From NCBI GenBank assembly GCA_933207985.1, contig OW240915.1, positions 271,274,926 through 271,338,925 of the forward strand: DNA of 64,000 bases, given 5' to 3'. The notes under the pieces are model-generated. The model was not told the origin of the DNA. It made no database searches and saw only the letters and a list, made by a program, of their open reading frames with translations. A program made the position numbers and the translations under genes. Below, piece after piece: positions 55,331 through 64,000 of the stretch. The first letter of the stretch is position 1, and every line of letters starts with the position of its first letter. Origin of the DNA: Pelobates cultripes (lineage: Eukaryota > Chordata > Amphibia > Anura > Pelobatidae).

Positions 55331-58300
55331 TCCACCTTCGGCCAGCATATTCCAGTTCCCTTTTAGTTTGTGTCACTGTAACTCCGCAAGGATGCCATCA
55401 GGCTGGCAGTGAACCCCACCCTGTCAGTGCCAGGGGAGCAGTGTTTAAAGTAGGCCGTGGGTGGTATTCCTTAATACAATGTACAGAGAGTTATCAAGTG
55501 ATCCTTATAGGGCTACAGCTGTGCTAGTGCTAAATGTGGAACAATCAGTTCATTGGTTTATCAGTAGTGTCTCGGTTTGCAGGAACCATATATGGTGGTA
55601 GGTTTGCCAGATCCACCACGTTTCCTAGGCCCTGTAGTATGTATAAATTATACAGGCAGGAGGGAAATCGATTAACCAAGGCCAGGCTATAGGTGACTGA
55701 TTCAATTCTCCTCTATCAGAAAAGCACTGGTAAATAGTATTAGGGAGCTCTAGTTATCTCTGTATTGCGCAGCAGCAGTGTTGAGAAGTCAGATTGGGCC
55801 ATGAAAACAAGATGGCCCTGATTAGCCAAAGAGGGGTGCACGGGGTTTCACAGGAAAACACATGAGGGTAGTAGCTGCAAATGTCAGAGCCATACTAGTA
55901 AAATAATGGAAACAAACACGCACATGTGCAGAGATAGGGTTTATACACCCCACTTCCTCCTAGATTGTAAGATCTTTTAAGATGAGTCTTGTGCACGTTT
56001 TACACAGGGGTTTGTCATGGACTTGCTATTTTATATAGCGTTGTAAAACTTTAAAAACACTGTAGATTATCAGCATTTATATAGCACCATTTTTTTTCTA
56101 CAGCGTTTTACAGCTATAGAATTTTAGAATAGGATATTTGACAAGTAATTTACATATAAAATAATATTGACAGACAAGAGGTGAAAATGGCCCTCCTAAA
56201 ATGAGCGTAGAGTCTATGCGAATAAGTTGGTGCTATAGATAGATGCATATAATATATCTATACTTCCACACCCATACTGAAGTTATGGGGACAGTAGTGT
56301 CTGTGTGTGGTTTCATCTTCAGGCATTAAACGGTTATCTAATGATTTGTCCCCAAATTTGTTCCCCAGGTGCCCAACTTGTGCACAAACCCCACCGCCCC
56401 ATGGATTAATTCCCCTCTGCACTGCAGGATTTGGAACATTTTGCCAGATACCTAATGGTAACTCTCAGCCCATCACCGGAGCCTATTGAGAGAAACAGTA
56501 CTACAGATAATTCTGAGGACAGTATTACACAAATCAGCTTATGTGATGTAACACCTGAGATCAGTGTATTCCCCATGGTAATGAACTGAAGGCCAGGAAT
56601 TGGCTGAGATATTTCAGACATTTCCTGGTTAAAGCGGATGTCAGGAAAGGAAATCAGAGCTCATAATTTACTATTATTCTTCTATAACCGCATTATGTAT
56701 GAAAGTAGGAAGAATTCCACTGGCTAGACAAAAAAAACACAACAATAGAGGATTCCTCTTTACCCAAAGCCATCCTACCTTGTTCTGCACGGCATAATGA
56801 GCAAGTTTACTTTCCCTATAATTATTCCTAAATACTTGTAAGCGAAAGCAGGATTCAGGACACAGACTAGTGAGCAAAAAAATTGGCTAACTTGGATTCA
56901 GTGCATTTGAATTGTGCTTAAAATATAAAAATTATGGAGGAGAGCTGCAGATCCCCAGTTCTTAGCCAAAAATCAGAGTGACTTAATTCAATTCCTCTAT
57001 GCACCATAACCCTATAAAATAAACAAAAGGAGCACTCTAAGCACCATAATCACTACAGCTCAATGTAAAAACACATTGGGCAGGGGATAGATTGCACTAT
57101 AACTACTACAGCTTTTGCTGTGCTATGGTGCAGAGAGTTTATCATACCATTTGGTTTTATTAGATATCATTTCTAAATACCTGATCTGCTGAAGTACATG
57201 GGAGTGACTTGCAGAGCTTAAATCTATAATATCACTTAGTCATACATTCCTCTTACCAGGATCTCCTAGTCAAGCCAGTTTACAGGACCTCCTCACATTA
57301 CTACAGGAGAACTCGCCGCTCTGTCATTGGATTGCTGCTAATCCGTCCCTACCCACCTGATATTCAAACATCATTTGATCATCAAGAAGAATAGAAATTA
57401 ACTGTAATCTACCAATTTCTCAATGTGTGTATAACTAAAGTGTAGGACTTGACAATACATAGATATATAGTTTTAAAAACATTTGTGTGTGTTAATTTTG
57501 CTACACTGCTCACCTTTGTTTTAAATGGTGCCTGACAACCAATGGAGAACAAAAAAAACCAAAAACGAAATCAATAAATAAAAACATTCATGGAAATACA
57601 GAGGAGAAAAAAAACAAAAAAACACATAACTGCAGGTAGACTAACCGAATTCTGTTACCTGTCTGTACAAGCACTCTAGAGTACTTGACAAGCATGCATA
57701 ATTACATAATGCTAGTTTACCATTAAATAATAAACCTATTAGACGGCACCTTTGGGGGTGCATTAAGTACACTTGTTGGCTTGCTGCACCTTGTCGTGAT
57801 AGTGGTTATTACAATATATGTACAATGCATTTGATACACAGAATCCTCTGCAAATATATTCATCCAGGGTTTATTGTTAAAATACTGGAACATGCAGCGA
57901 CTTGCAATATCCAGGACAAAATATCTGAACTGGGAAAATTCCCTGACTTCCCTACTTTTTAAACTTGGCTATTTTATCCTAAAACTGATTACGTCATTCA
58001 GCTCTCCACAATTTTTGGTTTAGGGAATAAAATCAAGATTTAAAATCTGACAGGCCAGGTGGGCAGGTAAGGTGAGCCCCTCGCTTCAGCACCAGGAGCC
58101 GATGTCACTGCTGTACTTTCGAGCATGCGTGAGGTCTATGGAAGATTCCGCAAGACCAGAGGATCCTCCATAAAAACAGCCAATCCACGGCAGCTGTCAC
58201 TGATGAAGGCTGGGGGATTGACACTTAGAACCCGCCCAAAGTGTAAGAAAGTCAGGTGGAGGAGAAAACAGAGAAATTATTACCCTTCTTTTGAAATACT

Positions 58301-58642
58301 CTTTTTAAAAGGGGGTGGGAGGCTTTAAAGGAACTCTATAGTGTTACGAATAAAAACCTGTACTCCTAATGTAATAACGGCCTAGTGCGTGATTAGTTTT
58401 AGCCCCCTTTTCTCTTATCTTTTCTCGAGCTCAGAGACTCTCTTGGTGCTGCTGGTCGCTCTCTCCAGGATGGTCCAATCCAATGCTCCCTGAAGGGGAG
58501 CACTGGGGCCTGATGCACATTTGCGGTAAGTGCATAGCGTTGAATTCAATGCTTTTGGAAACATGACGGAGTTTCACTCTGTCACTATAGAGAAAGTGCT
58601 TCTTGTGGCAGTCAAGAAAACAGCCACTGGAGGATGGTTTAA

Positions 58643-59054
58643 AGACACTATATATTGTTACGAATACAAATGTGTATTCCTAATGCTATAGTGCCCCTGT
58701 TGCTATTTAGGTGGCCAGGCTAGCACTGACAGGTTTAACAGTAGTTTATTTACCTTTAATTCCTCGCAGCAATGGTCTCCTCTGTGAAGCTCTGCCTCAT
58801 TGGTTGAGATCATCATTGTTTCCCCCAAGAAAGCATTGGGAGGCTAGTGAGCATGGGCTGCAAAACACAGTGCTGCGCCAATCAGAAAATATTTACTCTG
58901 CTATCGACAGCTACTAGAGACAGGTGAACCCAGCAAAGAAAACACTGCCATTCCTGCAGAACAGTAATGTTTCAGCTGCAGCGTTAAAATGAGGGGCACA
59001 TGGCACCCAGCCTACTTCACTGAGATGAAGTGGTCTGGGTGACTATAGTGTCCT
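58643..59054. mobile_element. TTAA-flanked MITE (T2/Kolobok-like)
   Basis: Begins agacactatatattg and ends gggtgactatagtgtcct, flanked by TTAA at 58639-58642 and 59055-58. A related partial copy (aggaactctatagtgttacg) precedes it at 58329-58638, so this may be an insertion next to or into an older copy. Confidence 0.6.
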
Positions 59055-59193
59055 TTAAGATGATAAAAACCTCATTGACTCTGCGTAGATGGTTTATTTT
59101 TGTATGATGGAGAGAAAAAAAATACAGCAAGCCTGCTTTTAACTTGTCACAATATTGCTGCATGAACAACTCCAAAATTAGTTATAGTTTTAA

Positions 59194-59431
59194 AGGACCA
59201 CCATAGTCACCCAGACGACTTCAGCTCAATGAAGTGGTCTGGGTGCCGCCAGGTGCCCCAGGTTTTAACCCTTCAGATGTAAACATAGCAGTTTCAAAGA
59301 AACTGCTATGTTTACATTGCAGGGTTAATCCAGCCTCTAGTGGTTCTCTTCCTGGCAGCCACTAGAGACGCTTCTGCAACGCTGGATGCGAAAATCGCAT
59401 CCAGCATGCAAAACGTCCATAGGAAAGCATT
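59194..59431. mobile_element. TTAA-type MITE family A, left part only
   Basis: Starts aggaccaccatagtcaccca after TTAA (59190-59193) and follows the family A text to ccataggaaagcattag, where it breaks into unrelated sequence. Confidence 0.7.
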
Positions 59432-60143
59432 AGCCACGAACACGTACAGCAAATACCGCTGAGACTTCCAATTCCAGGTTTGGTTACATTCGTCTAAGAA
59501 GAGCGGCATTCGGTGGGATCTAACTCCCAAACGAGGGAACACTTATAGTTGTTCAGCCTGAATTCGTTGAACTTTTTTGGGCAGACGCCTCGTGTGCGGT
59601 CGGTTTGAACTATACCCAGGATGCGTTTCGGCTGCGTTCTTGGGATCTCAGTTCTTTTGGGATATGTTAGGCGCTCAGATCCAGGCTATCCGGGAATATA
59701 GGACTTGAGGGGGTACCTAACTGTAAAGTGTGTATTTTGGGTGTTTTTTTTTTGTTATGTATGTCCTGGACCTAAGAGTTAATATAATTAAGGGTGTATT
59801 TTATAACAGTCCCCTCTCAAGTCCATGGGGGGACAAATAAAAGGGCATGTATGGCTCCCATTAAACAAGTTGACTCCCAGAACTGTGTGTCGACCAGTTA
59901 CTGGGGGATTGGGATTATTCTGCTGAACTGCGCTTTCTTTCCTGCTGTACAGAACACCAGTGGAGATATTGGTTTTATTATTGCAGCTCCGCTACAGATA
60001 GAAATAGCAGATTTTTGCCATTTCATCGGAAACGCTTCCAGTGGCAGTCTGCGTGACAGAATTCTACAGAATGGCAAAGTTTTCAGTTGCAGGGTTAAAA
60101 CTGGAGGGGTCGGGGGGGTTAATTAAGTTGTCTGGTGCCTTAA

Positions 60144-60782
60144 TGGGACACTCCAGGCTCCCAGACCACTTCTGCCCATTGGAGTGGTCTGGGTGCCAAC
60201 TCCCACCACCCTTTAACCCTGCAAGTGTAATTATTGCAGTTTTTATAAACTGCAATAATTACCTTGCAGGGTTAAGTCCTCCTCTAGTGGCTGTCTATCA
60301 GACAGCCACAAAAGAGACTTCCGTGTTCTTAGAACTCGAAAAGGGTTTTAATTTGTAAACGACACTGGACATCCTCACGCTATGCATGAGGACCTCCAGC
60401 GTTTCCGGAATCCCCATAGGAAAAAAATTTGCGGTTTCCCCCGCCAAGTGACGTCGACGGGAGTGGAGCCTGAACCAGCGGCGAGGGACATCTCCGCTGG
60501 ATTCAGGTAAGTAATTGAAGGAGTTTTAAAAAGAGAAAAAAATGTGTGTGGGTGCGCTCACACACACTTCTACTCTGTTTGTCACTATTCTATCAGTCGC
60601 TCAACATTGTGTTGTGAAGCAGCCCATTGTGAATTTACTTGATTGTAATATTTCTCTTTATTCCGTAATATCTCAGTTACCCTTTATTCATTGAAGGGGT
60701 TTTAACCCCTTCAGCAACATGGGATGGGGGGTGGGAGGCAGAGGGGCACTGGAATATGTTTTCCTGGCTCTGGAGAGTCCCT
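60144..60782. mobile_element. TTAA-flanked MITE (T2/Kolobok-like), 639 bp
   Basis: Begins tgggacactccaggctccca with the agaccacttc/gagtggtctgggtg hairpin and ends ctctggagagtccct, flanked by TTAA at 60140-60143 and 60783-60786. It lies just left of the promoter copy. Confidence 0.75.
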
Positions 60783-60855
60783 TTAAGCAGAAGTATAAAT
60801 GTTATTAACAGTTTATATGTCAAACAGATCACAGTAAAGGAACGCAGGCGGGTAC

Positions 60856-61069
60856 AGCATGGCAGAGCGGGTACAGCACCGAATACAATGGAATGTGTTA
60901 CTTTGTATCTAAGGGGCGGGAGAGACGCACACAGGGTTAATCTGAGCCACGCCCAGCAGGACGATACTGGAAATAACAGACTGGCTGCAGCATAGTAAAC
61001 ACAGGGCGGGCTGCGGACCAATCGGGCGCCGCTTGGGGAGTGAGGGAAGGGGGACAGGAGGGTGGCCAA
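60856..61069 (+). repeat. Inverted, nearly identical copy of the NCOA2 promoter segment
   Basis: This is the reverse complement of 55116-55330, differing by a single missing G (gaggggtgg in the original, gagggtgg here) by eye. It carries the same GC box (aggggcggga), CACCC-type site (gccacgccc) and CCAAT box (ggaccaatcgg). It is oriented to face rightward, while NCOA2 is transcribed leftward. At its right end, immediately after ggcc, comes a run of A (61068-61081). The likely first exon was not copied. Confidence 0.9.
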
Positions 61070-63576
61070 AAAAAAAAAAAAGCAGGCAATACACTACCAA
61101 TAAATGTAAAGCATACATATGTATTTTTGTAAGCACTTGGCTCTATTTTACCAGTTCAAAAAGCAGGGCATTTTGTTGCAGCTATTAATAAACCATGAAC
61201 AAAAAGTTAAGAAAAACTACAATCAGCCAAAGTGAAAGAAAAACTTAGAATGCATATATCAGCGTATTTCAGTGTTTGACAGACACCTAAAATCTAGAAA
61301 CTTTAGTCAGACATTTTACAGTCCTGGATATACAGCTACGTGATTGTCCAGCTGTTTTACCACAACTCGTATCATTCTAAGCCAGGAGCCCCAAACAACC
61401 CTGACGTAAATTATAACATGAGGATATTCAATAAAGAAATTGCTTGTGCAAAAAAGCTTGACCCCCGTTTATGGATGCTGGCAATTGCACACTTCTCTGT
61501 AGAGTTTACATATTGCTTTTAAACCTAATAAGTTCATCAATATGGGATTTCTAACATTTTGGCAATATTGCTTGTAGGCAATTGAATGTTAGAGAATGAA
61601 ATAAAAAACACAAAAGGGGGAAAACCAAGTATTAAAAAATAGGAAAGCGAAAGCATGAGAAAAGTAGAAGAGAGGCAGTGCTGAGTTTTAACTACAAATT
61701 GCCAGATGTTTGGGTGTTCTGAAGGTCAAGGTTGATGTGAGAGGCAGAATTTGACTCATTCTCAAAGTTCTCACCAACATTCTAACACTTCCTGGTTTCA
61801 ACTTGACAGTGCATTGAGCAAAAACAAAACAATTTTCAAAAAGCCCACCCTATGAGTGAGCATGTATGTGCAGCATGGGGCAAATAGAAATCTTAGAGGG
61901 TGTATTCTTCATAAATATTTTAATGCATTAATTACTGCAATTATTTACAGAATTACATCAGAAGTGGTTTCTGTTCAACTTAGAACATTGTCCCCACTGA
62001 AAGGCCTTAGAGAAGATATGACAAATAATTTGCTCAGCCCCTTTTTACTGAGGTGTTAAACGCATCTGCATAAATATGTGCAAATCTCCCCTCACACAGT
62101 AATGAATTGGAGATCAGGGATTGGCTGAGATATCCCTGTATGAAGGGATGCTGCTCTCCTGAGGGACACTGGGTCAGTGATATAAACACACTGACTTCAG
62201 GGTTGTAATAGGTGAAATGTAGTCCCTAAAATAGGTTTTATTAATACGTCAGTATTAAAATTGTGATTTCTATCTTGGACATTGATTGTTAATGGATAGC
62301 GTTTTTAATTTGAATGTATATATGAATTGCGCAGGAAAAAGGTAAATTCAGTGTGTGCTTACATTACGATTTGTATTAAGTTCATCACGTGCTACTGATG
62401 TAGCTATCCAAGTTTCATTTATTTATTTAGATTTTTTTAATGAATTTATGAATTATATTTACCTCAGAAGACTGATAGAAAGCTGCTCTAACTGAAAACT
62501 CAATAAGTGTGAAACAATTAATACACACTCACAGTGCAAGCAGGTAAGTATAAAAGGGTATCAATACACAACAGTTACAATAACACAAAAAAGCAAAACA
62601 CATACCAATAAAGAATGAGAAAAAATATATATATATATTTACAGTCATAGATGTTATGATCTATAAAGGTTTGTACGTAGTGTCAAACAAATACAAAAGT
62701 TGTATAAAACATAGTAAAAGAAACAAAACACACCGGAAAAGTAGAACAGTATGAGAACACAAACCTTTATCTCTCATAATAATGGTTAAAGCACTATTAC
62801 TCATCAACAAAGAAGAAACTGTGAACAACGCGTAATCTTGGTTAATGTAACAAGACTGCAGTGTATGCTTTATACCTTATCTCTGTGGGCCATCTTCCAA
62901 GTAAGATAAACCAGAGGATTCACTGTGAGTTTAAATAAAGCTCTTAATGGTTTGAATGGTCAAGTGGCATGTAGCACACACTTTTCAATCTTGTACAAGA
63001 CATACCCAATTGTCTATGACATTAGAATCAATACAATACTGAAGTGGATCTTAGCTCCTCTGCATTTGTATCTATTTAAAAAAGGCCCTCCAGGTGGCAT
63101 CCATTAACATGCATGCTAATCTAAACAATCCAGGAATATAGACACTAATCAATGTGTAAGTGTTAGAGGACTCCCAATAATTTTATTCATCTTTCAGTTT
63201 CTTGGCCAATGAGGAAGGAGCAAGTGTAATTTAGCACTACAATGCATGCCTGACATTTCCCTAATAGAAGACACTCCATATAGGTGGAAGAGATTCCATT
63301 CAAATGAGCAGATGCCCTCAAGCATGTACTGTATGTACATCCTGTTTATTCCTAGATTCTCACTGGTTACAATGGTAGACCAGGGAATGGCTGAGATATC
63401 TAGAAGTTTCATGGTTGAAGTGTATAAATGCATGTTTTATGGGGTTTTTTTGCATAAAAAGGGGCCTAAAATTTGCAGACTGGTATACCCATCATTTTTA
63501 ATCCGCATTCCTCCCTCTGCAGTGCACGACCCAGCAGAGGGTACAACAAAAGCAACACTAAAGGCAGACCGATATA

Positions 63577-64000
63577 CAGTATCTAACAAAAGTGTGTACA
63601 CCCCTCACATTTTTGTAAATATTGTATTATATCTTTTCATGTGGCAACACTGAAGAAATGGCACTCTACTACAATGTAAAGTAGTAAGTGTACAGTCTGT
63701 ATAACAGTGTAAATTTGCTGTCCCCTCAAAATAACTCAACACAGCCATTAATGTCAAAACTGTTGGCAATAAAAGGGAGTACACCCCTAAGTGGAAATGT
63801 CCAAATTGGGCCCAAAGTGTCAATATTTTGTGTGGCCACCATTATTTTCCAGCACTGCCTTTACCCTCATGGGCATGGAGTTCACCAGAGTTTCGCAGTT
63901 TGTCACTGGAGTCATTTTTCACAGGGGCTGGTGGATGACCTTGCACTCCCCCACCTTCTGTTTGAGGATGCCACACAGATGCTCAATAGGGTTTAGGTCA
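63577..64000 (-). mobile_element. Tc1/mariner-like transposon, cut by the window edge
   Basis: After a TA target site (63575-63576) the terminal repeat starts cagtatctaacaaaagtgtg and continues through tcaatattttgtgtggccac, a layout I recall for a Tc1-like family of fish and frogs. The transposase end lies on the minus strand (separate entry). The other end is outside the window. Confidence 0.8.
63820..64000 (-). pseudogene. Tc1-like transposase C-terminus, frameshifted remnant
   Basis: Minus strand from the right edge reads DLNPIEHLCGILKQKVGE, which includes the third catalytic acidic residue (E) of the DDE triad in the Tc1 motif D-x-N-P-I-E. The frame then stops (HQPL-stop). In another frame the family's last residues reappear (NSMPMRVKAVLENNGGH, TKY-stop at 63822-63820). 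The frame change, with the Trp of HLW replaced by Cys, indicates a dead copy. Confidence 0.75.

Larger units (their letters stand above)
55331..63576. other. Intergenic region upstream of NCOA2
   Basis: No coding exon was recognised on either strand. Repeats found: TTAA MITEs at 58329-58638, 58643-59054, 59194-59431 and 60144-60782; an inverted copy of the NCOA2 promoter at 60856-61069; short AT runs near 62625. The remaining sequence (55450-58320, 61090-63570) is AT-rich and featureless to inspection. Confidence 0.6.

Noticed and set aside
55165..55527. Plus-strand 120-residue frame sharing a long identical peptide with a minus-strand frame at 60677-61069
   Set aside because: The shared peptide comes only from the inverted promoter duplication; neither frame has codon bias or recognisable domains.
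63688..63996. Plus-strand 102-residue frame near the right edge
   Set aside because: Antisense of the Tc1-like transposase end, which reads correctly on the minus strand.
1..64000. tRNA or rRNA genes
   Set aside because: No A-box/B-box pair with cloverleaf potential and no rRNA-like stretch was noticed by eye; a tRNAscan-type search was not possible.

Overview
The window is vertebrate nuclear DNA holding most of one gene on the minus strand: nuclear receptor coactivator 2 (NCOA2, also TIF2/GRIP1/SRC-2). Twenty coding exon pieces can be placed by homology and splice signals. They run from the ATG at 50629-50627 to a tiny last coding piece at 28-17 that encodes only K-Y-C-stop. Spliced together they total 4641 nt, exactly 1547 codons (1546 residues plus stop), with every junction in phase. 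The 3' UTR leaves the window at the left edge. A GC-rich, CCAAT-containing promoter with a noncoding first exon lies at about 54.9-55.3 kb.

The interspersed repeats point to an amphibian, most likely a frog: many short TTAA-flanked elements with ACTATAG-type ends (resembling the T2/Kolobok MITEs of frogs), several hAT-like elements with 8-bp target duplications, a Tc1-like element, and LINE tails of the 'cagggccctctt...gcgctttataaat' type. The species cannot be named from the sequence.

Layout, left to right: 1-28 last coding piece and start of the 3' UTR; 29-6077 intron with a hAT element; 6078-17022 ten closely spaced C-terminal exons, interrupted by one 4.3-kb intron holding a 1.6-kb hAT element with a 103-bp minisatellite; 17023-26442 a 9.4-kb intron rich in repeats; 26443-27682 the large receptor-interaction exon with three LXXLL motifs; 29542-31120 the PAS-region exons; 34765-34868 a small linker exon; 45142-45314 and 50544-50648 the bHLH exons; about 54896-55330 first exon and promoter; 55331-64000 intergenic DNA with repeats, a nearly identical inverted copy of the promoter at 60856-61069, and a truncated Tc1-like transposon at the right edge.

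The protein has the standard p160 order: bHLH, PAS-A, PAS-B, LXXLL boxes, CBP/p300-binding AD1 helix region, glutamine-rich region, AD2. Compared with mammalian NCOA2 recalled from memory, the predicted protein has two expanded polyglutamine tracts (26 and 16 residues). It also has a 69-residue segment resembling NCOA1, bounded by an internal splice donor. The penultimate mammalian exon is not visible. I found no second protein-coding gene, no tRNA or rRNA gene and no CRISPR array. I see no new multi-gene system here; the items most worth following are the duplicated promoter, the alternative-donor exon, the polyQ tracts and the long hairpin.
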